Positions 52,272 to 61,507 of a stretch of DNA of 64,000 nucleotides are shown here, one piece after another (the stretch's first letter is position 1; the number at the start of each line of letters is the position of its first letter). The DNA is from Phytoactinopolyspora halophila (lineage in GTDB: Bacteria > Actinomycetota > Actinomycetes > Jiangellales > Jiangellaceae), in contig NZ_QMIG01000025.1 of assembly GCF_003287285.1 (NCBI RefSeq), positions 1-64,000 of the forward strand, written 5' to 3'. A model generated the notes under the pieces. It saw only the letters and a list, made by a program, of their open reading frames with translations. It searched no databases and was not told the origin of the DNA. Position numbers and translations under genes: made by a program.

Positions 52272-54422
52272 ATGGCGGACGACGCGAGAATCGCGGTGGA
52301 TGTCGGCGGGACCTTCACCGACGTCGTCAAACTCGTCCCGGACACGGGAGAGCTGACGTTCGAGAAGGTCGCGACCACGCCGGACGCGCCGACACGCGGC
52401 GTGCTCGGTTCCTTCACGAAGGCCGGCGCGCAGCCGGGCCAGGTCACCATGTTCAATCACGGCACGACGCTCGGCCTCAACGCGCTCCTCACCCGAACCG
52501 GCGCACGCACGGCGGTGGTGACGACGGCCGGCTTCCGCGACGTTTACCTGCTGGGGCGGACCGATCGGCGGGTGATGTACGACATCACGTACCGCAAACC
52601 ACCGGCGTTGCTGAACCGCGAAGACACCTTCGAGGTCGGCGAACGCTGCTACTTCGATGGATCCGTCGCCGTGCCCTTCGACGAGAGCGACGCCCGGAGC
52701 GTTGCCCGGCGGATCGCGGAACGGGGGTACCAGGCCGTAGCCGTGGCGTTTCTGCATTCCTACGCCAACCCGGAACACGAACGGCGAATGGCGGCGATCC
52801 TCGACGAGGAGGCGCCCGGGGTGGAGGTCACGCTCTCGCACCAGCTCTCTCGCGAGTACCGCGAATACGAGCGGACCAGCACGGCGGTCCTCGACGCCTA
52901 CATCAAGCCGACGATGCGGCGGTATCTGACGGAGTTGCACGGACAGCTGGAAGCGGACGGGTTCGACGGAACGTTCCTCATGTCACGCTCCGGTGGCGGG
53001 GCGATGACCGTGGAGGCGGCGCGCGAGCAGCCGGTGAACTTGATCCTCTCCGGTCCGGCTGGTGGGGTGATCGGCGCGGCCGGGCTCGCCCGGCTCGTCG
53101 ACCGGCCCAACCTGATCACCATCGACATGGGCGGCACCAGCCTGGACGCGTCACTCGTCATGGACGGCGAGCCGGTGATGTACCAGGGCACCGAGTTCGA
53201 AGGGCTGCCGATCAACACGCCATCCCTGTACATTCACACGATCGGTGCCGGCGGGGGATCGATCGCGTGGCTGGACGAGGCCGGAGCGTTGCAGGTGGGC
53301 CCGCAGAGCGCGGGAGCGATACCCGGTCCCGCGGCCTACGGCGCGGGAGGCACGCGCCCGACGTTCACCGACGCCGCCGTCGTGCTCGGCTATCTCGGCG
53401 CCGATGTCCCGCTCGGCGGGGATCTCACGGTCGACGCCTCGCTGGCGGAGAAGGCGCTGGCCGATACGGCGGTCACGCTGGGGTTGTCGATCACGGAGCT
53501 CGCGCGCGGCATCCTCCAGATCTCGACGACGAAGATCATGGGAGCGGTCCGGGCGATCACGGTGGAGCTGGGCCGCGATCCCAAGGACTTCGCCCTGCTC
53601 ACGTTCGGCGGCGGTGGGGGACTGGTCGCCGTCGACGTCGCCCGCGAGCTGGGCATCCCGACGGTGGTCGTGCCGCCGGGACAGGGAGCGTTCTCCGCTC
53701 TGGGCATGCTCATGGCCGACGTGCAGCACGATCTGGCGCGTACCTCGGTGATCCCGCTGTCTGAGGCCAGCGCGTCGTTCTTCGACGAGTCGTTCGCGGC
53801 GATGGAGGCCGAGGCGCACGAGATGCTGGCGGGTGAGGGATTCGGACCCGAACGGCGGGTCATGAGCCGGACGGTGGACGTGCGCTACGCCGGGCAGGAG
53901 CACTCGGTGACGGTGCCATACCCGGACGGATCCACGGCCGGCGTCGCCGGTAGCTACGCCGGCGACGCCGCGGAAGCCGCTGGTAGCGACGCCGCCGATG
54001 CTCACGGCGCTGCCGAACACGCGGCCGACGGCCCATTGTCGCTGCTGGAGCGGCGGTTCACCGTCATGCACGAGCGCATGTACGGGCACACGATGCAGGA
54101 TCCGATCGAGATCACCACGCTACGGGTGCGCGCCGTCGGCGTCGTCGACAAACCGGCACTGCCGCGCCTTCCCGGGCGGGACGGCGGTGATCCGGCGGCG
54201 TTGGGGGAGCGGGCCGTGTACGCGTTCGACGACGCGGGCCGCTCGTATCGGCTCTACCGCCGGGAGGACCTGCGCTCCGGCGACGTCCTCGCGGGTCCGG
54301 CGATCGTCGCCGAGCACACGGCGACCACCGTCCTCCATGCGGGTGATCGCTTGCAGGTGGGCGAGCACGCGGAACTGATCATCGACGTCGCGCCGAACGG
54401 GAAGGCAGGTCCCCATGAGTGA
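52272..54422 (+). CDS. Hydantoinase/oxoprolinase subunit A (HyuA-type)
   Basis: This 716-residue ATP-dependent hydantoinase/oxoprolinase-family subunit A has the acetate-kinase-like phosphate loop VDVGGTFTDVV, GTTLGLNALL, the LSGPAGGVIGAAGLA block, TIDMGGTSLDASLV and the conserved GPAAYGAGG region. Residues about 555-590 are an Ala/Gly/Asp-rich insert. HyuA/HyuB-like pairs cleave cyclic amides such as hydantoins, 5-oxoproline or N-methylhydantoin with ATP. The ATG at 52272 is chosen, with GGAG close by; a GTG at 52263 is possible. It overlaps the B subunit gene. Confidence 0.9.
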   Translation: MADDARIAVDVGGTFTDVVKLVPDTGELTFEKVATTPDAPTRGVLGSFTKAGAQPGQVTMFNHGTTLGLNALLTRTGARTAVVTTAGFRDVYLLGRTDRRVMYDITYRKPPALLNREDTFEVGERCYFDGSVAVPFDESDARSVARRIAERGYQAVAVAFLHSYANPEHERRMAAILDEEAPGVEVTLSHQLSREYREYERTSTAVLDAYIKPTMRRYLTELHGQLEADGFDGTFLMSRSGGGAMTVEAAREQPVNLILSGPAGGVIGAAGLARLVDRPNLITIDMGGTSLDASLVMDGEPVMYQGTEFEGLPINTPSLYIHTIGAGGGSIAWLDEAGALQVGPQSAGAIPGPAAYGAGGTRPTFTDAAVVLGYLGADVPLGGDLTVDASLAEKALADTAVTLGLSITELARGILQISTTKIMGAVRAITVELGRDPKDFALLTFGGGGGLVAVDVARELGIPTVVVPPGQGAFSALGMLMADVQHDLARTSVIPLSEASASFFDESFAAMEAEAHEMLAGEGFGPERRVMSRTVDVRYAGQEHSVTVPYPDGSTAGVAGSYAGDAAEAAGSDAADAHGAAEHAADGPLSLLERRFTVMHERMYGHTMQDPIEITTLRVRAVGVVDKPALPRLPGRDGGDPAALGERAVYAFDDAGRSYRLYRREDLRSGDVLAGPAIVAEHTATTVLHAGDRLQVGEHAELIIDVAPNGKAGPHE

Positions 54423-56136
54423 TGTCATCACCACCGAGGTCATCCGGCACGCGCTGCTCGCGGGCACCGAGGAGATGGCGCGCAATCTGTGCCGGACCGC
54501 CTACAACACGGTCGTCTACGAGATCCACGACTACGGCATCGGGCTGCACGACGCGACCGGCGACGTGGTGGCCGATGCGCCCGGCATCGCCGTGTTCACC
54601 CGCGGTAACGACTACGGCATCAAGCGTTCGCTGGAATTCGTGGGCCGGGACCGGATGCGGCCCGGCGACATCTTCATCCTCAACTACCCGTACTGGGCCT
54701 CGGCGCACACCTTGGATCCGCTGGTGTTCGCACCGGTGCACCACGACGGCGAGCTCATCGGCTTCGCCTCGTGCCGGGTCCACGTGCTTGACCTGAAGCA
54801 GAAGAATCCCGGGTACGTGCTCGACTCGACGGACATGTACCAGGAGGGCATCGTCTTCCCGGTGACCCGGCTGTACCGCGAGGGCGTGCAGGACGACGAC
54901 GCCTTCGAGCTGATCCGGTTCAACAGCCGGATGCCGGAGCGCACCATCGGAGACATCCAGGCGCAGGTGTCGGCGTGCATCACCGGCGTGCGCCGCATGA
55001 CCGGCCTCGCCGACACCTACGGCACGGACGTGCTGACCGGCGCGATGGCCGCGATCAACGACCACGGGGAACGCCTGGCCCGGCTGGCGCTGGCCGAGCT
55101 GCCCACGGGCACCTGGCAGGCCGACGACATCATCGACAGCGACGGCGTCGACCTCGACCGCCCCATCCGGGTGGATGCGACGGTCACCATCACCGGCGAC
55201 GAGATGGTGGTGGACTGGACGGGCAGCGAGACCGAGGTCCGGGGCCCGCTCAACCTGCCGCGGGGACAAACCGAGGCGCTGTGCAGCCTGGTGTTCAAGG
55301 CGATGACCACGCCTGACACGCCCGTCGTGGCGGGAAACTTCCGGCCGCTGCGCGTGGTCACCGAGCCGGGGTCGGTGATGCATGCCGTGCCGCCGATGCC
55401 GACATTCACCTTGTGGACCGGGCTGCTGTCCGGCGAGGTGGTTCTCAAGGCGCTGGCGCAGGGCATGCCGGATCGCGTTCCGGCCTGTTCTGGGGGTGAC
55501 GTGTCGTCGATGATGGGACTCGGCGTCAACCCGCGTCGCGGCGACGCCTGGCTGGAAGCTACCAACGAGGCGGTCGGCTTCGGCGGGCACGCGGGCGGCG
55601 ACGGCGAAGACGGCATCATGCACCTGTCCGAGCCGGGCTGCCGCAACAATCCGGTCGAGGTGCTGGAGACCAAGTCGCCGATGATCATCAACTCGTACGG
55701 GTACGTTCCGGATACGGGTGGCGCCGGCAAGCACCGTGGGGGCGTCGGCGTGAGCAGGGTATACCGCTTCACCACGCCGTCGACGGGGATCTGCCTGGTC
55801 TACAAGACGAAGTCGGCGCCCTGGCCGGTCGCCGGCGGACGGCCCGGCGTGCCCGCTCGCATCGTGCTGAATCCCGGCACCGAGCGGGAGGTCGTGCAGG
55901 GTGGCAGCTACAACCTGCTGGAGGCGGGCGACGTGCTAGCCAACGTCACCGGCGGGGGCGGCGGCTACGGCGACCCGTTCGAGCGGGACCCGCAACGCGT
56001 GCTCGCCGATGTGATCAACGGGTTCGTGAGTGTCGAGGCGGCCGAGGGGGATTATGGTGTCGTCATCGACACCACCTCGTGGCAGGTCGACGCCGCGGCG
56101 ACGGCGGCGCGGCGCGGTGCGCGGGGAAGGACGTGA
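54415..56136 (+). CDS. Hydantoinase/oxoprolinase subunit B (HyuB-type)
   Basis: The 573-residue subunit B has the family start TTEVIRHALLAGTEEMARNL, the YNTVVYEIHDYGIGLHDATG block, GDIFILNYPYW, and the Gly-rich SGGDVSSMMGL and GGGGGYGDPFERDP segments near the C-terminus. The ATG overlaps the end of subunit A by eight bases, so both are made in equal amounts. The pair is expected to open a cyclic amide, and the next gene's metal-dependent amidohydrolase could act on the product or on the parent ring. Confidence 0.9.
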   Translation: MSDVITTEVIRHALLAGTEEMARNLCRTAYNTVVYEIHDYGIGLHDATGDVVADAPGIAVFTRGNDYGIKRSLEFVGRDRMRPGDIFILNYPYWASAHTLDPLVFAPVHHDGELIGFASCRVHVLDLKQKNPGYVLDSTDMYQEGIVFPVTRLYREGVQDDDAFELIRFNSRMPERTIGDIQAQVSACITGVRRMTGLADTYGTDVLTGAMAAINDHGERLARLALAELPTGTWQADDIIDSDGVDLDRPIRVDATVTITGDEMVVDWTGSETEVRGPLNLPRGQTEALCSLVFKAMTTPDTPVVAGNFRPLRVVTEPGSVMHAVPPMPTFTLWTGLLSGEVVLKALAQGMPDRVPACSGGDVSSMMGLGVNPRRGDAWLEATNEAVGFGGHAGGDGEDGIMHLSEPGCRNNPVEVLETKSPMIINSYGYVPDTGGAGKHRGGVGVSRVYRFTTPSTGICLVYKTKSAPWPVAGGRPGVPARIVLNPGTEREVVQGGSYNLLEAGDVLANVTGGGGGYGDPFERDPQRVLADVINGFVSVEAAEGDYGVVIDTTSWQVDAAATAARRGARGRT

Positions 56137-56190
56137 GCGGACGCTCGACGGGTACGTCGGGCAGGTCCCGCAGGAGAGGATGGCCAGCGA

Positions 56191-57408
56191 ATGAGCGGTA
56201 CGCAGCGGCCCGGCGCCGACCTCACGATCACGAACGCCGCCGTGTTCGACGGCGTCTCGGATCAGCTGCACTACGCTGACGTGTACATCCACGACGGCGT
56301 GATCGCCGAGATCGGCGCATCCGGGGTGACCCGGGCCGAGCAGGTGATCGATGCGCGGGGGCGCACTCTCATCCCCGGCATGATCGACGCGCATTTCCAC
56401 GCCTACGCGTGGGCGATGGGCGGTGTCGAACTCGAGAGCCGGAAGCTGAGCTACGTGGCCCTCGCCGCGGCGTCCCGTCTCGGTGCTGCGCTGCGGCGCG
56501 GTTTCACCACGGTTCGCGACGTCGCCGGCGGCGATATCGGGCTGGCCCAGGCGCTCGACGACGGGCTGGTGGCGGCACCGCGGTACCTGTACACCGGTCC
56601 CGCCCTGAGCCAGACCGGCGGCCACGGCGACCCGCGTTCTCCCGAGCTCGACGTGTGCTGGTGCTGCGGGCACATGAACGAATTGGTCGACGGCGCCGAC
56701 GCGCTGCGCCGGGCGGTACGGGAGCGATTCCGCACCGGCGCGCACGCGATCAAGATCATGGCGTCCGGCGGGGTGGTGTCGCTGAGCGACCCGATCCGGG
56801 TGCCCCAATACTCCGCCGAGGAGATCGCCGCCGTGGCGGACGAAGCCACCCGGTGGGGCAGCTATGTCGCCGCGCACGCGTACTCGGCCGAGGCGATCGT
56901 GCATGCGGTCGGCAACGGCGTACGCTCCGTCGAGCACGGCAACCTCCTCGATGCGGAGGCCGCCCGGGTCATGGCCGAGCGCGACGCCACGCTGGTGCCG
57001 ACGCTGGCGACGTACGACGCCATGAACCGCAGGGGTGGCGAGGTGAACCTGCCCGCCGTGTCGCGCGCGAAGAACTCCGAAGTGCTGGACACGGGAAAGC
57101 AGGCCATCGAGATCGCCCGGGCTCACGGGGTGCGCATCGGGTTCGGCACCGACTTGATGGGTCCCCTGGAGGGCGAGCAGCTGCACGGCATCCGGCTGCA
57201 GCTCGACGTGGAGCCCGTAGAGAACGTGCTGCGCGCGCTCACGTCGGTGAACGCCACGCTGCTGGGACGCTCCGACATCGGCCGGATCGCCGAGGGCTGT
57301 GCCGGTGACCTCGTGTTGCTTTCCGGCGACCCGTTCGCCGAACCCTCCGTCCTCTGGGATGAGGTGCGGCCGCGGACCGTAGTTCAGGCGGGCGCCGTCG
57401 TGGCCTGA
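56191..57408 (+). CDS. Metal-dependent amidohydrolase (imidazolonepropionase/Xaa-Pro dipeptidase-like)
   Basis: The 405-residue TIM-barrel hydrolase has the metal ligands DAHFHAYAW (H-x-H), the bridging Lys in AIKIMASGGV, His in YVAAHAYSAEA, His in RSVEHGN and Asp in IGFGTDLMGP. The C-terminal strand VRPRTVVQAGAVVA closes the small domain. Substrates in this subgroup include Xaa-Pro dipeptides, N-acyl amino acids and imidazolonepropionate. Following the hydantoinase genes, cleavage of a cyclic or N-acylated amino acid is inferred. It is convergent with the GntR gene, overlapping it by 25 bases. Confidence 0.85.
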   Translation: MSGTQRPGADLTITNAAVFDGVSDQLHYADVYIHDGVIAEIGASGVTRAEQVIDARGRTLIPGMIDAHFHAYAWAMGGVELESRKLSYVALAAASRLGAALRRGFTTVRDVAGGDIGLAQALDDGLVAAPRYLYTGPALSQTGGHGDPRSPELDVCWCCGHMNELVDGADALRRAVRERFRTGAHAIKIMASGGVVSLSDPIRVPQYSAEEIAAVADEATRWGSYVAAHAYSAEAIVHAVGNGVRSVEHGNLLDAEAARVMAERDATLVPTLATYDAMNRRGGEVNLPAVSRAKNSEVLDTGKQAIEIARAHGVRIGFGTDLMGPLEGEQLHGIRLQLDVEPVENVLRALTSVNATLLGRSDIGRIAEGCAGDLVLLSGDPFAEPSVLWDEVRPRTVVQAGAVVA

Positions 57409-58100
57409 GCGCCTCGAGGGTTCTCAGCGTCCTCTGGGCGTCCGGCCCACCAGCCGAGGACGTGGCCGATGTGCTGATGCATCAGCGACTCGGCCTGCTC
57501 ACCCTGCCCGGAGGAGAGAAGGTCGAGCAGGGTGTGGTGCTCGTGAGCGGAGCGCTCCAGTTCCACCGTGTCCTTCAGGCTGGCCAGCCCGACCAGCCGG
57601 GTCTGGCGACGTAGCTCGGCCACCATGTCCACGAGCCGCTGGTTCCCGGTCAGCTCCAGCAGCGAGAGGTGGAATGCGGTGTCGACCGCGAGATACTCGG
57701 GAAAGTCCGCCGCCGCTGCTGCGGTGACGATGCGATCCGCCATCTGGCGATACTCGTCGAGCCGAGCCGCCGGGAAGTTCGCTGCCGTGATGCGCATGGC
57801 GGGTACCTCGAGCCAGCGGCGCACCTGCACGATCTCGCGCAGGTCGTTCTCACCGACGTGGGTGACCCGGAACCCCTTGTTCCGTACCGGCTCGACGAAG
57901 CCACGCTTCTCCAGATCCAGCATCGCCTCACGCACCGGAGTCGCGGATACCTCGAACTGCGCCGCCAGGGTGGGAACGGTGACGAGCGTACCGGGTTCCA
58001 GCTCGCCGGAAACGATGGCAGCGGACAGTTTGCGCTCGACTTCCGATCGCAGGCTGGTGCCGTGTTCGATCCGGCTGATTGCTGGTTTACGGTTCGTCAC
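57384..58100 (-). CDS. GntR-family regulator, FCD/FadR subgroup
   Basis: The 238-residue protein has a GntR winged helix (SLRSEVERKLSAAIVSGELE, TVPTLAAQFEVSATPVREAM). An all-helical FCD domain follows with a metal/ligand His set, FHLSLLELTGNQRLVDMVAE and HEHHTLLDLL. It is convergent with the amidohydrolase gene. GTG 58100 is preferred because GAGGAG lies six bases upstream; ATG 58142 has a weak site. It probably controls the hydantoinase and hydroxyproline operons. Confidence 0.86.
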   Translation of the reverse strand: MTNRKPAISRIEHGTSLRSEVERKLSAAIVSGELEPGTLVTVPTLAAQFEVSATPVREAMLDLEKRGFVEPVRNKGFRVTHVGENDLREIVQVRRWLEVPAMRITAANFPAARLDEYRQMADRIVTAAAAADFPEYLAVDTAFHLSLLELTGNQRLVDMVAELRRQTRLVGLASLKDTVELERSAHEHHTLLDLLSSGQGEQAESLMHQHIGHVLGWWAGRPEDAENPRGAQATTAPA

Positions 58101-58187
58101 CGCTAGCTCCTCGCCTTGATCGGCCCAGGTCGGTTGGGCCATCTGCTTCCACCCGGGTGCGCCGGGATCTCCGACACCTGACCCATA

Positions 58188-58206
58188 GTAATGTATGCCA
58201 TATTAC
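58188..58206. promoter_or_regulatory. GTAAT-type inverted repeat upstream of the gntR gene
   Basis: GTAATGTATGCCATATTAC is a near-perfect dyad (GTAAT and ATTAC at the ends) about 90 bp before the GntR start. It resembles the sites at 52136-52148 and 52210-52222, suggesting autoregulation. Confidence 0.5.
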
Positions 58207-58232
58207 CCTTCCATTACCCTGCGGAGAAGGCG

Positions 58233-59603
58233 CTAGCCGAGCGGAGCGAACGTCGCCGTGAAATGGCGCAGGAACGGCGGCTCGTCGGTGATCCGGTAGC
58301 CCGCGAGCCGGTCGCGGCGCTCGAAGACCTCGACAATGGCCTCCACCACGTAGTCCATGTGCGACTGGGTGTAGACCCGCCGGGGGATGGCCAGGCGCAC
58401 GAGTTCCAGCTGCGGTGGGCGCTCGGCGCCCGTGTCGGGATCGCGCCCGGCCATGACCGTACCGATCTCTACGCCGCGGATGCCTGCGTGCTGGTACAGG
58501 GCGGCGGCCAGCGATTGGCCCGGATACTGCAGGGCGGGGATGTGGGGCAGGAACCGCCCGGCGTCGAGGTAGACCGCGTGCCCGCCGGCCGGGCGAACAA
58601 CTGGCACCCCGGCGTCGTGCAGGTGGTCGACGACGTAAGCAGTCGAGACGATCCGGTAGCGCAGATAGTCCTCGTGCAGGACCTCCTCCAGGCCAGCGGC
58701 GATCGCTTCGAGGTCCCGGCCGGCAAGCCCGCCGTAGGTGGGAAAGCCTTCCGAGAGGATCAGCAGGTTCTTTTCCCGCTCGGCCAGGGACGGATCCCGG
58801 GTGCACAGGAAGCCGCCGATGTTCACCAGCGCGTCCTTCTTGGCCGACATCGTGCAGCCATCGGCATGGGAGAACATCTCGTGCACGATCTCGGGTATGG
58901 ACGTCCCGGCGTAGCCCGGCTCGCGCTGCTTGATGAACCACGCGTTCTCGGCGAAGCGGCACGCGTCGATGTAGAGCGGCTTGCCGAAGCGGTGGGCAAG
59001 CTCCGCGACGGCACGGATGTTCGCCATGGACACGGGCTGTCCGCCACCGGTGTTGTTGGTGATGGTGAGCATGATCAGCGGAACGTCGTCAGCGCGGGCA
59101 TCGAGGAGCGCTTCCAGCGCGGCGAGATCCACGTTTCCCTTGAACGGTTCATCCGTGGTCGGATCGGCGGCCTCGGCGCAGGGCAGGTCCACCGCGTGGC
59201 CGCCGAGGTACTCGATGTTCGCCCGGGTGGTGTCGAAGTGTGCATTGCTGGGGACGACATCGCCGCTGTTCACCGTGCATCCGAAGAGGATCCGCTCGGC
59301 CGCGCGCCCCTGGTGCGTGGGCACGACGTGGGCAAAGCCGAACACCCGCCGGACCGTCTCCTCGAACCGGTACCAGCTGCGCGCGCCCGCATAGGATTCG
59401 TCGCCGGCCATCATCGCGCCCCACTGCCGGGCACTCATGGCGGCCGTACCCGAGTCGGTGAGCAGATCGATCAGCACCCGCTCGGCGGGCAGCCGGAAGA
59501 GATTGTGTCCCGCTTCGGTGAGCCACTCGCTGCGCATCTCCGGAGACGACATTTCGATCGGCTCGATGCTCTTGATCCGGAACGGCTCGATGATCGTCCG
59601 CAT
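58233..59603 (-). CDS. Tryptophanase/tyrosine phenol-lyase family beta-eliminating lyase (paralogue 2)
   Basis: This 456-residue PLP enzyme is homologous to the gene at 15433-16806. Key segments are IIEPFRIKSIEPIEM, LTDSGTAAMSARQWGAMM, AGDESYAGARS, HQGRAAERIL, TITNNTGGGQPVSMANI and the PLP-lysine region TMSAKKDALVNIGG, which is closer to the E. coli TnaA form than paralogue 1. ATG 59603 is preceded by GAGGAGCAGG. It stands alone; the GntR gene lies on the same strand further downstream. Whether it uses Trp, Tyr or another beta-substituted amino acid is not decidable here. Confidence 0.87.
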   Translation of the reverse strand: MRTIIEPFRIKSIEPIEMSSPEMRSEWLTEAGHNLFRLPAERVLIDLLTDSGTAAMSARQWGAMMAGDESYAGARSWYRFEETVRRVFGFAHVVPTHQGRAAERILFGCTVNSGDVVPSNAHFDTTRANIEYLGGHAVDLPCAEAADPTTDEPFKGNVDLAALEALLDARADDVPLIMLTITNNTGGGQPVSMANIRAVAELAHRFGKPLYIDACRFAENAWFIKQREPGYAGTSIPEIVHEMFSHADGCTMSAKKDALVNIGGFLCTRDPSLAEREKNLLILSEGFPTYGGLAGRDLEAIAAGLEEVLHEDYLRYRIVSTAYVVDHLHDAGVPVVRPAGGHAVYLDAGRFLPHIPALQYPGQSLAAALYQHAGIRGVEIGTVMAGRDPDTGAERPPQLELVRLAIPRRVYTQSHMDYVVEAIVEVFERRDRLAGYRITDEPPFLRHFTATFAPLG

Positions 59604-59620
59604 GCCTGCTCCTCATTCAG

Positions 59621-59690
59621 AATGATCATGTTTGGTACGTTTTCTCGGGCTGTGACACGACTGTAGACGTGTTACCGCCCGAGAAAACGT
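59621..59690. repeat. Long palindromic element, copy 2 (right arm truncated)
   Basis: Bases 59621-59650 match the left arm of the element at 10147-10177 apart from its last base. The loop (59651-59676) is similar, with shared GTAGACGTGTTA versus GCAGACGTGTTA. Only 14 bases of the right arm (59677-59690) remain, after which sequence diverges into a repeat-rich stretch. Loss of the outer right arm is seen directly. Confidence 0.8.
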
Positions 59691-59698
59691 GTTGCGGC

Positions 59699-59822
59699 AC
59701 CTGGCGTCCGGCCACCAGCACCAGCCACCGGGCGTCCGGCCACCAGCACCCGCCACCGGGCACCAGCTACCGGGCACCAACTACCGGGCACCAGCCACCG
59801 GGCAGCCGGCACCCGGCACCGC
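59699..59822. repeat. Degenerate CACCGGGCACCAGC-type tandem repeat
   Basis: About 120 bases consist of drifting CCACC(A/G)GGC-ACCAGC-like units (for example CCGGGCACCAGC, CCGGGCACCAACTA), with no ORF that looks real. It separates the truncated palindrome from the alkyl-DHAP synthase gene. Slippage-derived minisatellite is the simplest reading. Confidence 0.65.
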
Positions 59823-59836
59823 ACGTGTGGCAGAGC

Positions 59837-61507
59837 CTACGACGGCGAGATGATCTTGTCAGGGTTGAAGTTCGATCGTGGATCGGCGCTCTCGAACAGC
59901 CCTCGCATGAGCGCCACACCTTCGGGAGAGATGTCCTGGGCCAGCCAGGGTGCGTGCTCGACGCCCACGGCGTGGTGATGCGAGAGCGTCCCTCCGGCGT
60001 CGATGAAGGCTTGCTGGATGGCGGACTTCACGTGATCGTACTGCTTGAGCGGCTCCTCGCCATGCACGAACGCGAACGTGAAGTACAGGCAGGCACCCGA
60101 GTGGTACGAATGCGAGAGGTGGCACATGATCCACCCCTGCACGCCGAGGTCGTCGTACGCGGAGTGGGCCGCGGCCACCGTGTGCTCGTACAGCTGCCGG
60201 AGCTTGGACCACGGCGCGGCGGTTTCCGACACGTCGGCGGCGGCGCCGCGATCGAGGAGGAAATCCCGGATGTAGGGAGTGTCGAACTTCTTCTGGTCGT
60301 AGAGCTCGCCGGGTCCCCGGCCGAGGCCGATGCCGCCGTGCTTGCCGACGATGCGCTTCACGAGCTTCTTCTCGTACTTCACGTGCGAGGCGCTGCCCTC
60401 GTAGCCGATGAAGGACAGGCAGACCTGGTCCAGATCCCAGCCCCGCCTGCGTAGCAGCGCCATCAACGCCTGGGATCCGAGCGAGGTGATCTTCTTCTTG
60501 CTCGCGGTACGTGTCGCGAACGAGAACGCCGTCTCGCGCGCGTCGGACACCCGCGTCACCGAGGGGCTCGCGTCGCTTTCGGCGATGTCGCGCATGGCGG
60601 CGAGCCCGGCCTCCCACGAGGGAAAGAGGTAGCCGAAGATCTCGCGGACCTCGGGGATGCGGTGGACGTGGACGGTCGCCTCGGTGATCACACCGAGCCG
60701 GCCCTCGCTGCCGACCACCATCTCCCGGACGCTGGGACCGGTGGACGTGCTCGGGATCGGCCGAATGGTGACGACGCCGCCGGGCCGCACCAGACGAAAG
60801 CCGCGGACGATGTCGGCGATGTCGCCGTACTTGTCGGACTGCATTCCCGACGAGCGCGTCGCGACCCAGCCGCCCAGCGTCGAGTGCGCGAAGCTGTCCG
60901 GGAAGTGGCCGAGGGTCCATCCGTGCTCGCCAAGCTGGCGTTCGAGGTCGGGGCCTTGCGCGCCAGCCTGGATCCGGGCAAGCCCGGAATCCTCGTCGAC
61001 GTCGAGCACCTGGTTCAGCCGTCCGAGATCCAGCGACACGACGCCGCGTTCTTCGTCGGTGGCCGGTTCGAGGCTCCCTGAGATGTTGGTGCCGCCGCCG
61101 AACGGGATCACGACGGCGTTGGCCGCCACGGCAGCATCGACCAGGCGCTGGACCTCGTCCTCGTCGCCGGGATAGACGACGACGTCGGGTGTGCGCTCCA
61201 GGGTGCCCGACCGGACACGCAGCAGATCACGGATGCTCTTGCCGAACGTGTGGACGACCCGGCTCATCGTATCGGTGTGCACATGCTCGGCGCCGACGAT
61301 CCCGGCCAGCTCGTCGCGCAGCGCCGGATCGAGGTGCGACTCCGGAACGTCGAGGGCATCGAACGGCCGTGCCGTCGCTGCCGGTGCGGTCACGTCCAGG
61401 CCGATGGCCTTGCGGACGAAGGGTGCGAACGCTGGCTTGTCGCGGTGCTCGAAGGCGATCCCGTCGTCGCCCCATCCCCACCACTTCATGTGCTTGACCT
61501 CGGTCAT
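59837..61507 (-). CDS. Alkyldihydroxyacetonephosphate (alkyl-DHAP) synthase-like flavoenzyme
   Basis: This 556-residue FAD enzyme is of the VAO family. It carries the FAD loop VIPFGGGTNISGSLE, the DSFAHSTLGGWVATRSSGMQ segment, MVVGSEGRLGVITEATVHVH, a CHLSHSYHSGACLYF strand and the active-site SHHHAVGVEHAPWL. These match alkylglycerone-phosphate synthases, which exchange the acyl chain of acyl-DHAP for a fatty alcohol and form the ether bond. ATG 61507 overlaps the PlsC stop (ATGA). Clustering with an acyltransferase, an SDR and a divergent acyl-CoA reductase supports an ether-lipid role. Confidence 0.86.
   Translation of the reverse strand: MTEVKHMKWWGWGDDGIAFEHRDKPAFAPFVRKAIGLDVTAPAATARPFDALDVPESHLDPALRDELAGIVGAEHVHTDTMSRVVHTFGKSIRDLLRVRSGTLERTPDVVVYPGDEDEVQRLVDAAVAANAVVIPFGGGTNISGSLEPATDEERGVVSLDLGRLNQVLDVDEDSGLARIQAGAQGPDLERQLGEHGWTLGHFPDSFAHSTLGGWVATRSSGMQSDKYGDIADIVRGFRLVRPGGVVTIRPIPSTSTGPSVREMVVGSEGRLGVITEATVHVHRIPEVREIFGYLFPSWEAGLAAMRDIAESDASPSVTRVSDARETAFSFATRTASKKKITSLGSQALMALLRRRGWDLDQVCLSFIGYEGSASHVKYEKKLVKRIVGKHGGIGLGRGPGELYDQKKFDTPYIRDFLLDRGAAADVSETAAPWSKLRQLYEHTVAAAHSAYDDLGVQGWIMCHLSHSYHSGACLYFTFAFVHGEEPLKQYDHVKSAIQQAFIDAGGTLSHHHAVGVEHAPWLAQDISPEGVALMRGLFESADPRSNFNPDKIISPS

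Noticed and set aside
59699-59822. Possible CRISPR array
   Set aside because: The units drift in length and sequence, have no regular unique spacers, and no cas gene is nearby.
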